55,805 bases of DNA from an uncultured Hyphomonadaceae bacterium (GTDB lineage: Bacteria > Pseudomonadota > Alphaproteobacteria > Caulobacterales > Hyphomonadaceae), in the NCBI GenBank assembly GCA_938084575.1, contig CALKFG010000010.1:1-55805 (forward strand). Reading direction: 5' to 3'. Every line of letters starts with the position of its first letter. Positions within the stretch are counted from its first letter, which is position 1. A model generated the notes under the pieces. It saw nothing but the letters and a program-made list of their open reading frames with translations. It did no database searches and was not told where the DNA came from. Position numbers and translations under genes: made by a program. Below are positions 41,292 to 50,828 of the stretch, piece after piece.

Positions 41292-42074
41292 CTAGTCGCG
41301 GGATGACAGCAGCATCAGGACGAACCGGAACATGTTGACGAACATGATGAAGAAGTTCAGCGCGCCCCAATTGGTCATGACCGCCATGCCGCGTTCATTG
41401 CCACCAAGCTGGTAATAGCCTTCCTTCAGCTCCTGGGTCTGCCAGGCCACGAGCAGGGCTGACAGCAGGGCAAAGCCGCCGGAAATGAGCCATTCCATCG
41501 GGCCGGAGGCCTCGATCAGGCCGAGGGCGGGCAGGATCATGTAAATGATGGCCACAGCGAACAGCGCCCAGATGCCCATAATGGCGAAACTGCCAATCGC
41601 TGACAGGTCACTGCGGGTCGAATAACCCCACAGGGACAGGGCGGCGAAGGCCGATGAGGTGATGAAGAAAGCCTTGCCGATGGTCGCGAAGGTCAGCGAC
41701 TGCTGGATGCCGCCGGCAGTCGTGGCCGATATGCTATTGGCGGCCATGTAGACATAGATGCCCATGCCCAGGCCAACGGTGGCGACAATGGCCCAGTAGA
41801 GAATGGCCGATCCGGTCGGGCTTGGATTGCGCATCGCGAACATCGAGATCAGGATCAGCGCCACCGGGGCGAAGGCGATGATCATGTTCATCGGGGACGA
41901 CAAGACGATGGCCGAAACGGGCTCGACTGTCCCGGCGATGAACGCCAGGAAGCCGGCCAGACCAATGCCGAGTGTCAGCTTGGTGTAAACGCCAAGCATG
42001 AAGGCTCTGAGACCAGCATCAACGCTGGCATCCATCGACCTTCCACGAGCGACCGACGAGTTGAATTGGTTCAT
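41292..42074 (-). CDS. Bax inhibitor-1/YccA-family membrane protein, 260 aa
   Basis: This inner-membrane protein has about seven hydrophobic segments (for example LTLGIGLAGFLAFIAG, MNMIIAFAPVALILISMFAM, AFFITSSAFAALSLWGY, GIWALFAVAIIYMIL). It matches the BI-1/TMBIM family, whose bacterial members include YccA (an FtsH modulator) and calcium-leak channels such as BsYetJ. The Asp pair of the calcium pH sensor cannot be placed with certainty. A strong AAAGAGGA precedes the ATG. It is a single-gene unit with its own terminator. Confidence 0.92.
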   Translation of the reverse strand: MNQFNSSVARGRSMDASVDAGLRAFMLGVYTKLTLGIGLAGFLAFIAGTVEPVSAIVLSSPMNMIIAFAPVALILISMFAMRNPSPTGSAILYWAIVATVGLGMGIYVYMAANSISATTAGGIQQSLTFATIGKAFFITSSAFAALSLWGYSTRSDLSAIGSFAIMGIWALFAVAIIYMILPALGLIEASGPMEWLISGGFALLSALLVAWQTQELKEGYYQLGGNERGMAVMTNWGALNFFIMFVNMFRFVLMLLSSRD

Positions 42075-42222
42075 GTCTTCCTCTTTTAGCTCTGCCGCAA
42101 ACCGGATTGCGGCTTGTCGGTAATATGCCCCTAACTTTATCGATTTTCAAGAAAAACCGGCTGGTCGTCTGAGTTTGATCACGTTAAGTCGGGTCCGATC
42201 ATCATTGCGGGGAAAAGAGATT

Positions 42223-43272
42223 ATGGAATTGCGGAAACTGGGTCGCACGGATCTTATGGTCAGCGCCTGTTGTCTGGGCACGATGACCTGGGGCGAACAG
42301 AACAGCGAGGCCGAGGGCCATGCACAGATGGATTATGCCATGGACCGTGGTGTTACCTTCTGGGACACGGCGGAAATGTATGCGGTCCCCCCCCGCGCTG
42401 AGACGCAGGGCGCGACAGAGCGGATCATCGGAACATGGTTTGCCCGGACCGGCCGGCGTCAGGACGTCATTCTGGCCAGCAAGATTGCGGGTCTGTCAAA
42501 AATGCTCTGGACCCGGGACGGGGATGTCAGCTGGACGCGGCACACCCGCGATCAGGTCGATGAAGCCGTGGAGAAGAGCCTGAAACGCCTCCAGACCGAC
42601 TATATCGATCTCTATCAACTGCATTGGCCGGACCGGCCCATCGGGTTGTTCGGCGGCCGGATGGACACCAAGGCCTATGGTCAGCCATATGAAAAATTCG
42701 AGGACATACTGGGTCATCTCGACCGGCATGTTCAGGCCGGCCGCATTCGCCATATCGGTCTCTCCAATGAAACCCCCTATGGGGTCATGCGGTTCCTTGC
42801 CGAGAGTGAAGCCCGCGGCCTGCCGCGCATGCAATCGATCCAGAATGCTTACAATCTGGTCAACCGGACCTTTGAGGATGGCGGCCTTGAAGAAGTATGT
42901 GTGCGCGAAGAGGTTGGCCTTTTGGCCTATTCGCCTCTGGGCCAGGGCTATCTGACCGGGAAATATCGCAATGGCGCCCTGCCCGAAGGATCGCGGAAGC
43001 AATTGTTTGATCGGCTGCAGCGTTATGAATCACCCGCCGCGGGGCGGGCCATCGAATCCTATCTGCAGCTGGCCGACGCGCATGGCCTTGATCCTGCCAA
43101 GCTGGCCATACGGTTTTGCGACACCCGGCCTTTCATGGCGTCGACCATTATTGGTGCGACCAGTCTCGAGCAGCTCCAGATTTGCATCGATGCCTTCGAG
43201 CTGGACTGGACAGATGAGCTGGAGGACGCTGTCAATGCCTGTCACCGCGACCAGCCCTCACCGTGTCCCTAG
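42223..43272 (+). CDS. tas: Tas-type aldo/keto reductase, 349 aa
   Basis: This NADPH-dependent aldo/keto reductase is very close in layout to E. coli Tas: GTMTWGEQNSEAEGHAQ, DTAEMYAVPPR, IASKI-type ASKIAG, the DLYQLHWPDRP catalytic His segment, GLSNETPYGVMR and NAYNLVNRTFE. Catalytic Asp, Tyr, Lys and His are present. ATG 42223 gives 349 residues, as in E. coli (346), with AAGAGA upstream; the frame open to 42175 is an extension without support. The physiological substrate is unknown. It is divergent from the BI-1 gene. Confidence 0.92.
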   Translation: MELRKLGRTDLMVSACCLGTMTWGEQNSEAEGHAQMDYAMDRGVTFWDTAEMYAVPPRAETQGATERIIGTWFARTGRRQDVILASKIAGLSKMLWTRDGDVSWTRHTRDQVDEAVEKSLKRLQTDYIDLYQLHWPDRPIGLFGGRMDTKAYGQPYEKFEDILGHLDRHVQAGRIRHIGLSNETPYGVMRFLAESEARGLPRMQSIQNAYNLVNRTFEDGGLEEVCVREEVGLLAYSPLGQGYLTGKYRNGALPEGSRKQLFDRLQRYESPAAGRAIESYLQLADAHGLDPAKLAIRFCDTRPFMASTIIGATSLEQLQICIDAFELDWTDELEDAVNACHRDQPSPCP

Positions 43273-43383
43273 GCCTTTCAGGGCCCCACTGTCACATGGG
43301 CTGCAGGTGCGCAGACCCCTTCGGTCCGGGCCGGATAAGGGCCGGCCGGAAACAGGTCAGGCTCAGGATCGGGGAGGCGCCTG

Positions 43384-43923
43384 ATGCACCGTCTTTTCAC
43401 CGGTCTGGCCGTTCCGGACCCGCTGGTAGAGCGGCTGGGCACGCTCCGGACCAGCCTTCCGGGCGCGCGCTGGCGCAGAGATGACCAGCTGCACGTGACG
43501 GTGCACTTCTTCGGCGAGGTGCATGTCGAGGTTGCCCAGGAGATTGACGACCGGCTGCTCCGGCTCGGCGGCGGCAGTGTCGAGATCGCGCTGCAGGGTG
43601 TTGGCTGGTTTGGCCGTCGGGCGCCCCGCTCGATCCATGCCCGTCTGGCGCCATCTGCAGCCCTGCACCAGCTGGCCTCCGCCTGCCGGGATATTGCCCG
43701 CCGTCTGAACGTGCCCGTGCGACCGGAGCCCTTCCTGCCGCACATCACCCTGGCCTATTGTCACGACACGCCCCTGGAGGCGGTTCAGCGCTGGAGCGAG
43801 GGGTTTCTGGCGCTTCGGTCGGAACCGTTCCTGATCGACACGTTTCAGCTGTATGAGAGTTTCCGCGGCGGGTCCCGCAGCCGGTATCAGGTTCAGGGGG
43901 ACTACCGGCTTAATCAGCCATAA
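43384..43923 (+). CDS. thpR: RNA 2',3'-cyclic phosphodiesterase ThpR, 179 aa
   Basis: This 2H phosphoesterase opens 2',3'-cyclic phosphates on RNA and can ligate tRNA halves in vitro. Both HxTx signatures are present: HVTV at 37-40 and HITL at 120-123. Typical family segments are RLFTGLAVPD at the start and HFFGEV after the first motif. It overlaps the convergent PEP carboxylase-family gene by 10 bases. Confidence 0.93.
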   Translation: MHRLFTGLAVPDPLVERLGTLRTSLPGARWRRDDQLHVTVHFFGEVHVEVAQEIDDRLLRLGGGSVEIALQGVGWFGRRAPRSIHARLAPSAALHQLASACRDIARRLNVPVRPEPFLPHITLAYCHDTPLEAVQRWSEGFLALRSEPFLIDTFQLYESFRGGSRSRYQVQGDYRLNQP

Positions 43924-46760
43924 GCACCATACCATTGGCAGGTCACCAGAGTGATGCGGTGGAACATCCGGTCTATGGTCGTCAGCGGCGCGATGATCTC
44001 CCTGTGGATCTGATCATACCCTGATCCCGCCTGGTACAGCAGGTGGCCAGGTTCCTTGATTTCCGCCATGGAATTCTGATCCTGTCTTGAGGCCGGGAAG
44101 ATGCGCCTCAGGATTTCGACCGCTTCTGACAGCTGCATGGACTGGATTAGCCCGACAATCTCCTCCACGCTGATTTCGTGGCGCGTGGAAATGGAGGGCA
44201 ATTGCCCGGCCAGGCTGAGCGCCTTCATCATCAGCGCCTGCCGGACCGCATGCATGATATGGATTTCGAGCCGCCACTCATGCCGGGCTTCGGCCGTTGG
44301 GACGTCCTCCAGCTCGGCCAGCATGCGATCGAATTTCGAAAAATCGATACTCAGCTCATTCGCGATGGCTTCGATTGCAGATGACAGCGACCGGTCGCGC
44401 AGACTGTAATAGACGCGGCGGTAGATCAGGGCCGTTTCCGGGTCCGACTGGCGGGTCAGTGCGACCCAGAGGGCAGGATCATAAACATGCGCATAGGCCC
44501 GCAGGGAGGGCAGGCTGGTCATGGCGCGGGCGGTCGCCGCCAGCCGGACCAGTCCGGCCATGCGGGGAGAGGCATCGATCAGACGCACGATCTGATCCTG
44601 TTCCCGCCGCAGGGCTGATCCGATGCCACCGCCAGTATTCAGCGGCGCCCCGATCTGTTGCAGGGATGCATTATTAGAAATGGCACGCAGCGATCTCGGC
44701 CCGGCGGGTCCGGTTGCCCTTTGGCGCATGCGGGAGCCCGCCCGGATCAGGAAATTTGTCGCAAAGGCGGTCAGCAGGGTGGCATAGGACGGCCGGTTAA
44801 ACATGCGTTCCTGCCAGCGGCGCAGAGAGCGGTAGAAGTCCCAGACGAGGTCGGTCCGGGTATAAAACGGGTCCGTGTCGGCCTCGGCTTCCGGGTCATT
44901 CAGCACATGCGCGGCAAAGGCAGCATAGGTGGCATGGGCAAGGTCGCGGTTGGCGAAATGAAGAAAACCATCGCCGCCCTGAAAGCTGACCTCGTGGCGC
45001 AGGGCGATAGTGCGCCGCCGGGACTGGCGCCGGGTCCAGGGTGTGAGCAAGTGGTCGAACCGCTGCTTGAATGTACCGGGCCAGGCACCCCGGCCCATCG
45101 ATTCACCATGGGTATTGAAAATAAGCAGGTCAATTCCCAGACCGGATGCCGACAAGGCCTGGTTGATCTGGTTGTGGATCCGCTCAATCGCCATATTGGC
45201 GGCAACCTGACCGATGAAGCGGCCGGCATCAGAAAAGCCTAACTGGACCGACAAATAGCCCCGTTTCTGCAGATAGGCTCTGAATTCCGGTTCTCCCAGA
45301 AGGCGCTCTATGAACCGGCCGCCGGTTTCAAGCGCCTCAGGGGTCTCAAACAGGGGGGAGATGTCCAGCTGGGTATCCACCCCATATTGACGCGCCAGAT
45401 AGAGCGCCCCCATGACGGTGGCTGGATTTTCACTTTCCGCGATCAGGAACCGGATGGTGGACCCGGAATCGACATGTTTCAGGAACTGGGCGCAGAGCAT
45501 GAGCTGTCGGCGCGCGGTCGACTGTTCCAGGAAGAGGTCAGCGAAGCTGACCGCGACAGGCTGGTCGACGGAGGCAAGTTCGGACAGTTTTGCCAGTGCA
45601 ATGCGGCCCAGGTCCCGGCTCTCGGTTTCAAGGCCAAGGTCCCGATTGATCACTGTCCGGATCTGCGCCGCATTCAGGCGAAGATGTATCCGTGCGGTGC
45701 CGAGCTGAAGGCTGTCCATGACGGCGGCCTGTTGTAACAGCTCAAGGCTGATGTCGCCGTCGACCGTGCCGGAGCGTGCGAGAGCTTTGAGCCGGTGCGA
45801 GATGGGATCTATCGAGATCAGGTGAGCGGGGTGGCCGCCTGTCAGCCGGTTGGCGGCCGCCACAAGGGCGCCTGGTTCCGACAGGTCGCCGGAAAACTGG
45901 CTGGCAAGGTCCTGGGTCCACTGCTGTGCCTCCGTCAGCTGTGCGATCACCGCGTGAAGTTCAGCCCCGCTGTCGCCGCCCGGTTTGTCAGCCAGTTTTT
46001 CCGTGAGCGCCTCCAGTGCCGCCGCATAACGTTGCAGCTGGGTGGCCTTTTCCACCAGCCGCAGGGCGAAGGATTCAAACCAGTTAATGTCGGACCGGCC
46101 ATCAAGGTCATACCCAACCCAGCTGGCCAGGCTCGGAAGGCAGGGGTTGAGCCGTGTCCAGGCCTCGGGGAAGTGTGCCCGGGCCACTGTCAGCACCCGT
46201 TCGGCATAAGCAGACATTGCAGACTGGGCTTGTGCGATGCTGGTCTGGGCTTCGTCATGCTCGCCCTTCAGGGAGATCGCGGCAGACCAGTCGCGTCCAT
46301 CCTCTTGCAGGGTTTCAAACAGGCGGGCGCGCGTCACCGGTGTCGGCGAGACGACAAAGCGGGCAAAATGGTCCCGCATGGTCCGGGACAGGGCAAAGGT
46401 CGGGTGAGCGGTGAAAACAATTCCGCCCCGAGGTGTCTCAACGGCGGCACGATAGGCGTCCCACCCCTGCGCGGCGAAGTCAGACAGGGTGCGGTCGATA
46501 TCTTCCCAGAGATTCTCGCCGGGGGTGAAGTGCTGATCCCGGAAACGGCGGGCGCGGCCCTCGACAAGCCGTTCATACACATCCTGAATCAGCCCATCGA
46601 GGGTTTCGGTGCCGGCTGGATCCTTTTCAAGGCGGTAGAAAAGGGACCGGGCCAGCTCGAAGACCGAGTTGGTTTCCGGATCAGTGGAGATGCGCGCGGC
46701 AGCCGCGCGAAGCTGGTTTTTGGCTGACTCGATGGTCAATGGCGGGCTCTGGTCGGTCAT
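43914..46760 (-). CDS. Divergent phosphoenolpyruvate carboxylase-family protein, 948 aa
   Basis: The length and fold markers are those of PEP carboxylase, which makes oxaloacetate from PEP and bicarbonate. The metal ligands Glu472 (PLFET) and Asp511 (GFSD), catalytic His119 (FTAHPTF), His551 and Arg557 (HGESMGRG) are kept. Other key features are changed. The Lys of GYSDSxKD is replaced (GFSDAGRF, Arg514), HGRGG has become HGESMG with Glu553 where an Arg is expected, QGE reads QGG, and the invariant C-terminal QNTG/RNTG is absent (the protein ends in QWYGAYG). It is probably annotated as 'ppc' by homology, but activity is doubtful. No neighbour suggests another role. Confidence 0.8.
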   Translation of the reverse strand: MTDQSPPLTIESAKNQLRAAAARISTDPETNSVFELARSLFYRLEKDPAGTETLDGLIQDVYERLVEGRARRFRDQHFTPGENLWEDIDRTLSDFAAQGWDAYRAAVETPRGGIVFTAHPTFALSRTMRDHFARFVVSPTPVTRARLFETLQEDGRDWSAAISLKGEHDEAQTSIAQAQSAMSAYAERVLTVARAHFPEAWTRLNPCLPSLASWVGYDLDGRSDINWFESFALRLVEKATQLQRYAAALEALTEKLADKPGGDSGAELHAVIAQLTEAQQWTQDLASQFSGDLSEPGALVAAANRLTGGHPAHLISIDPISHRLKALARSGTVDGDISLELLQQAAVMDSLQLGTARIHLRLNAAQIRTVINRDLGLETESRDLGRIALAKLSELASVDQPVAVSFADLFLEQSTARRQLMLCAQFLKHVDSGSTIRFLIAESENPATVMGALYLARQYGVDTQLDISPLFETPEALETGGRFIERLLGEPEFRAYLQKRGYLSVQLGFSDAGRFIGQVAANMAIERIHNQINQALSASGLGIDLLIFNTHGESMGRGAWPGTFKQRFDHLLTPWTRRQSRRRTIALRHEVSFQGGDGFLHFANRDLAHATYAAFAAHVLNDPEAEADTDPFYTRTDLVWDFYRSLRRWQERMFNRPSYATLLTAFATNFLIRAGSRMRQRATGPAGPRSLRAISNNASLQQIGAPLNTGGGIGSALRREQDQIVRLIDASPRMAGLVRLAATARAMTSLPSLRAYAHVYDPALWVALTRQSDPETALIYRRVYYSLRDRSLSSAIEAIANELSIDFSKFDRMLAELEDVPTAEARHEWRLEIHIMHAVRQALMMKALSLAGQLPSISTRHEISVEEIVGLIQSMQLSEAVEILRRIFPASRQDQNSMAEIKEPGHLLYQAGSGYDQIHREIIAPLTTIDRMFHRITLVTCQWYGAYG

Positions 46761-46841
46761 GGCGTCGTTTTATACCAAACGGATGTCTTGGCGACGCTGA
46801 AGGCTGAATTTTTTTGCGCCGGGCCCACAGCTGCGTGTGAA

Positions 46842-46870
46842 CCGGGCAGGGAGACAGGCGCCCTGCCCGG
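46842..46870 (-). terminator. Strong hairpin after the symporter gene
   Basis: Ten-base arms CCGGGCAGGG/CCCTGCCCGG with a 9-base loop lie 13 bases past the stop of the symporter (minus strand). No T-run follows, so termination, if any, would be less typical; mRNA 3'-end protection is also possible. A T7 run is present only further on, in the opposite orientation. Confidence 0.5.
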
Positions 46871-46882
46871 TGTCAGGAGAAT

Positions 46883-48472
46883 CTACCAGAAGGCCACATA
46901 GATACCGACAAGGATCAGCGTGATCAGGACGGCAGAGATGTTGAAACCCCGGTTGGTGTGGAACTCGATCCCTGCCAGATCGACCGGCTGGGCTTCGTCT
47001 GGCTTCCGGGTCATCAGGGAAACGACAACACCGACCACCAGACAGATCAGGAAAACGATCCAGATCCGCAGCACGAACGGCATGTCTGGCAGGCCCATCT
47101 TGGCGGCCAGATTCAGCGCGATGGAGCTGATCAGAAGGGCGAAGGCACCGGGCGCGTTTGCCCGCTTCCAGAAGAAGCCGAGCAGGAAGACTGCCACGAT
47201 GCCGGGGGCCACAAATCCGGTATATTCCTGGATCATCTGGAAGATCGACTCATTCGACCCGAGAAGCGGCTGGGCCAGGATCAGGGCGATCGCCATTGAG
47301 ATAAAGGCCGTTGCCCGCCCGATCCAGACATAGTGTTGCTCGGTTTGCTGCCTGACGATGTAATCGCGATAAATGTCCATGGTGAAGATGGTTGAAATCG
47401 AATTGATCATCGATGCGAGAGACGACACGATGGCCGCGATCAGGGCCGCAAAAACCAGGCCGCGGAGACCGGTTGGAACCAGCGTCATCAGGACGCCATA
47501 GGTGCTGTCGGGCTTGTCACTCAGGCTTGCCATGTCGAGCGTGCCCTGCTGGGCAAGATAGAGGGCCGCGATCCCCGGGATTACAACAATCAGGGGAATC
47601 AGGAGCTTCAGGAAGGCTGCAAAAGCCAGGCCCTTCTGTGCTTCCTGCAGGCTTTCTGCGCCGAGCGCTCTCTGGATGATATACTGGTTAAATCCCCAAT
47701 AGGAGAAATGCAGGACCCAGAGGCCTCCCAGGAGGGTCCAGATGCCGGGCAGATTGCCGTAGCTTGCATTGTCGGTGCTCAGGATCATTTCAAAATGTCC
47801 TGGAATTTCCTGCATCAGGGTGGACAGCCCAGCCAGGGCGCCCGCGTCACCGCCAACCAGCTGCAGAGCAATGGCTGTGATAACAAAGCCGCCGAAAATC
47901 AGGATCACGACCTGGATGATATCCGTAAGGGCAACCGCTTTCAGACCGCCATAAAGCGAGTATAGCAGGGCGAAGGCGGCCAGCATGGCCATGGCCGGGA
48001 AGACGGCGATGCCTGCGACGGCTTCGATGGCCAGAGCACCTCCATACAGGATGGCCGTCAGGTTGACACAGGTGTAGAGCGCGATCCAGAACACCGCCAT
48101 GATGCTCTTTACCTCGGTTCCAAACCGGGTCTCGAGGAATTGCGGCATGGTGTAGATGTTACGTTTCAGGAAGATCGGCAGGAAGAATTTTGCCACGATC
48201 AGAAGCACGATTGCGGCCTGCCATTCATAGGCGGCAATCGCCAGACCGACCACGAAGCCCTGGCCGGACTGGCCAATGATCTGTTCGGCAGAAATGTTGG
48301 CCGCGATCAGGGAGGCGCCAATCGCCCACCAGGGCAGGGCTTTGCCGGCGAGGAAATAATCTTCGGTGTCTTTCTGATGCCCGGCGGGTTCGCGGGACAC
48401 AAAAAGCGCAATCCCGAGAAGAAGGATGGCATAACTCGCGACAATGGTGAGATCGAGGGTACTGAGGGCCAT
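46883..48472 (-). CDS. Sodium/solute symporter of the SSS family (vSGLT-like), 529 aa
   Basis: This inner-membrane secondary transporter has about 14 hydrophobic segments and the SSS signature regions: EDYFLAGKALPWWAIGASL near the N-terminus, the GASLIAANISAEQIIG sodium-site helix, and LPxxLRGLVFAALIAAIVSSLASMIN-type helix near 330. Similarity to vSGLT (NxTxxxTMDIYRDY region, here ISTIFTMDIYRDY) suggests a sugar substrate, but that is unproven. A LytTR response regulator gene lies upstream on the same strand, separated by a 270-base gap holding a GTCGCG direct repeat. Confidence 0.92.
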   Translation of the reverse strand: MALSTLDLTIVASYAILLLGIALFVSREPAGHQKDTEDYFLAGKALPWWAIGASLIAANISAEQIIGQSGQGFVVGLAIAAYEWQAAIVLLIVAKFFLPIFLKRNIYTMPQFLETRFGTEVKSIMAVFWIALYTCVNLTAILYGGALAIEAVAGIAVFPAMAMLAAFALLYSLYGGLKAVALTDIIQVVILIFGGFVITAIALQLVGGDAGALAGLSTLMQEIPGHFEMILSTDNASYGNLPGIWTLLGGLWVLHFSYWGFNQYIIQRALGAESLQEAQKGLAFAAFLKLLIPLIVVIPGIAALYLAQQGTLDMASLSDKPDSTYGVLMTLVPTGLRGLVFAALIAAIVSSLASMINSISTIFTMDIYRDYIVRQQTEQHYVWIGRATAFISMAIALILAQPLLGSNESIFQMIQEYTGFVAPGIVAVFLLGFFWKRANAPGAFALLISSIALNLAAKMGLPDMPFVLRIWIVFLICLVVGVVVSLMTRKPDEAQPVDLAGIEFHTNRGFNISAVLITLILVGIYVAFW

Positions 48473-48564
48473 GATGATACTCTGTCCTGTTGAGGGGAAA
48501 GCTGGAGGGGAGGTCGCCCGCCTGAGGGCGTGTGTGCTGCCAGAAGCAGACTGATATTAATGAC

Positions 48565-48581
48565 GTCGCGGCTTTGTCGCG
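48565..48581. promoter_or_regulatory. Direct repeat GTCGCG-5-GTCGCG between lytTR gene and symporter
   Basis: Two identical GTCGCG hexamers 11 bases apart (one helical turn) lie about 92 bases upstream of the symporter ATG, on the plus strand as written. LytTR regulators bind paired direct repeats, so this is a candidate site for the adjacent regulator. Spacing and sequence do not match a known LytTR consensus exactly, and the assignment is inference. Confidence 0.25.
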
Positions 48582-48742
48582 CATCCTTCCGGCCGCCACA
48601 CTAGCGCCAGTGGTGGAAAAGCATACCGGACCCAGCCCGGCCGGCAGCCCGTCCATCTTGGATTTGGTCCCGTTCACCGCAAAGCCGCCGGACGCTCCTG
48701 GTCTGATCCGGCCCGCCGGGTGCCGCGGCAGGACCAGTCGCC

Positions 48743-49489
48743 CTATGAGCCGGGAGAGGCGGGAGAGCCAGGGCGAAGCTCTGACAGGATGGCCCTGTGG
48801 CGCCGGCTGACGGGTATTTGAGCACCGGAGCGGACCTGCAGGATGGCTTCACCCTTCGGTTTCGGCATCAGCTTTATGACGCAGGCCGGATTGATCAGGT
48901 AGGACCGGTGGGTCTGTCTCAGCACGGTGCCGGTCTCGCGGGCGAGGGACGTCAGAGTCTGACGGATGATGAAGCTTCGGCTGCCCGTATGCACGGTGAC
49001 ATAATCCCCGCTGGCTTCGACCCACTCGATTTGGGAGGCCTGAATGAAGTCAATCCCGCCCAGGACCGGCACGGCGATCCGGATCGCTTCCTGTGGTGTC
49101 ACCGCAAGGCTGCCCGCATCCCGGAGCCGGCTCAGCGCCTGGCTGAGGCGCCCGGCGGTTAGCGGTTTCAGAAGATAATCGAGCGCTTTGAGATCAAAGG
49201 CACGGGCCGCAAATTCCGCATGGGCGGTGGTGAAGATGATGTCCGGCGCGGGGGCGGATGCCTGAAACAGGTGCTCGGCAACTGACAGGCCGTCGCCCTC
49301 CGGCATATTGATGTCGAGAAAGACAAGGTCGGGGCGGTGCTGCCGTATGGCCCGGAGGGTGGCATCGCCGGTCCGGCAGGTCGCCACAATGTCGATGGCC
49401 GCCACGCCGGGGTCGGTTTCTGACAACAGGACCCGAAGCATATCAATGCTGAGAGCTTCATCATCTGCGATCACCACTTTGAGCGTCAT
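48743..49489 (-). CDS. LytTR-family response regulator, 248 aa
   Basis: An N-terminal receiver domain has acidic pocket Asp9/Asp10, phosphoacceptor Asp59 (LVFLDINMPEGDG) and Lys in DYLLKPLTA. A C-terminal LytTR DNA-binding domain carries IEWVEASGDYVTVHT and RQTHRSYLINPACV. The start at 49489 overlaps the kinase stop as ATGA, so the two are co-translated. LytTR regulators typically control surface or transport functions; the symporter gene downstream on the same strand is the natural candidate target. Confidence 0.94.
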   Translation of the reverse strand: MTLKVVIADDEALSIDMLRVLLSETDPGVAAIDIVATCRTGDATLRAIRQHRPDLVFLDINMPEGDGLSVAEHLFQASAPAPDIIFTTAHAEFAARAFDLKALDYLLKPLTAGRLSQALSRLRDAGSLAVTPQEAIRIAVPVLGGIDFIQASQIEWVEASGDYVTVHTGSRSFIIRQTLTSLARETGTVLRQTHRSYLINPACVIKLMPKPKGEAILQVRSGAQIPVSRRHRAILSELRPGSPASPGS

Positions 49490-50760
49490 CGGAACGGTTC
49501 CGGCACATTGAGGGGAACCAGAATATCGACCTGAACGCCCCGGGGGTGATGGTCGCTGAGGTCGAAGCTTGCCTGTGTCCCATAGACGGACTGCAACCGT
49601 GTCCGGACATTTTCGAGGCCGAGGCCCGCGCGTCCGGACCGCTGTCGGGTTTCGCGCAGGCCGGGTCCCGAGTCGATGATTTGGATCCTGAGCCGGCCCT
49701 GCTGCATTTGGCCTGTGATCCGGATGTCACAGGGCGCCGACTGGGCCTCAACGCCATGCCGGATCGCATTTTCGACCAGAGGCTGCAAAATCAGGCTGGG
49801 GACGGGAACCGCCAGAATGCTGTCCTCGGCGTCGACCTGTAAACGCAGCCTGTCCTGAAACCGCATCTGTTCGACGCCCAGATAGCGGCGGGCATTTTCC
49901 AGCTCATCCGCAAACGGGACGATGAGCGGAGGGTCCCGGTCCAGGGACAGCCTCAGCAGATCACTCAATCGGTTGATCATGGCGCGGGCATCTTTGGCGC
50001 GATCGGTCGCGATCAGGGCGTTGACGGAGTTGAGGGTGTTGAAAATGAAATGGGGATTGATCTGGTAGCGCAGCATTTTCAGCTGGGCAGTGCCGTATAA
50101 TTTTTCTGCAACCAGCCGTTTGAAGCGTTCCTGGCGGGCAAGATCCCGCTGCGTTGTCGCAAAGGCATAGGCGCGCACCCCGTAAAACAGCGATGTCCAC
50201 AGCGCAAAGATCAGCAGCGCTGTGAAAGCCCAGCCGCCAAACTGGTTCCAGACATAGGCGCCGGGTACGAAGACAGGAAAGGCGGTCATGCGCAGCAGGT
50301 TCCAGAGCTGGGACAGAAGGACAGTGAAAAAGATGACCATGATCGATTTGGGCACCAGCCGCATCGCGTGCAGGTGTGGCGCGCCCCATAAAATAGGCCG
50401 GACAAAGACCGCGCCCGTGAGGGCTTCAAACACAATATCCAGAACATGATTGAGATTGGGCTGGCTGTAGAACAGTGTCAGCGCCACGAAAGACATGCAT
50501 GCAAAGCCCAACCAGAAGAGCAGCTCGATCACCAGCCACGGTATAAAGGCGACTTCGACAGGATGCGTGGTCTTTGCGTCTATCGCCAAGCTGGCCCCCC
50601 GATTGAGACCGCCACGTCTATTATAAAAAACGCTTTCTAGCCAGTTGAGCCCTGCGCTTAAAGGTCCGATCTGGGCGCCCGGCCCGGGTCCCGGATCGGC
50701 GGCAGCCCGTTTGCCGGGAAACCGGAGATGTCCGGCTCCGAAGCGCTGTCCCGAGGACAT
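49486..50760 (-). CDS. LytS/YehU-type sensor histidine kinase, 424 aa
   Basis: This is a membrane histidine kinase with four or so N-terminal hydrophobic segments (for example FIPWLVIELLFWLGFACMSFVAL, then SIMVIFFTVLLSQL and FGGWAFTALLIFALW). The His_kinase domain has LRYQINPHFIFNTLNSVN (the phospho-His) and the HATPase has PLVENAIRHG and GLGLENVRTRL. The start is uncertain. ATG 50760 is used; TTG 50589, with a G-rich stretch before it, would begin closer to the first hydrophobic segment. A GTG/ATG further upstream would overlap the divergent gene. It pairs with the LytTR regulator by a 4-base overlap. Confidence 0.9.
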   Translation of the reverse strand: MSSGQRFGAGHLRFPGKRAAADPGPGPGAQIGPLSAGLNWLESVFYNRRGGLNRGASLAIDAKTTHPVEVAFIPWLVIELLFWLGFACMSFVALTLFYSQPNLNHVLDIVFEALTGAVFVRPILWGAPHLHAMRLVPKSIMVIFFTVLLSQLWNLLRMTAFPVFVPGAYVWNQFGGWAFTALLIFALWTSLFYGVRAYAFATTQRDLARQERFKRLVAEKLYGTAQLKMLRYQINPHFIFNTLNSVNALIATDRAKDARAMINRLSDLLRLSLDRDPPLIVPFADELENARRYLGVEQMRFQDRLRLQVDAEDSILAVPVPSLILQPLVENAIRHGVEAQSAPCDIRITGQMQQGRLRIQIIDSGPGLRETRQRSGRAGLGLENVRTRLQSVYGTQASFDLSDHHPRGVQVDILVPLNVPEPFR

Positions 50761-50828
50761 TCTTGTGATCTGCCGCCAGGTGCGCAAAAGTCCGGGCTGA
50801 ACCGAGACCAGTATTTCAGGAGCCCAGC

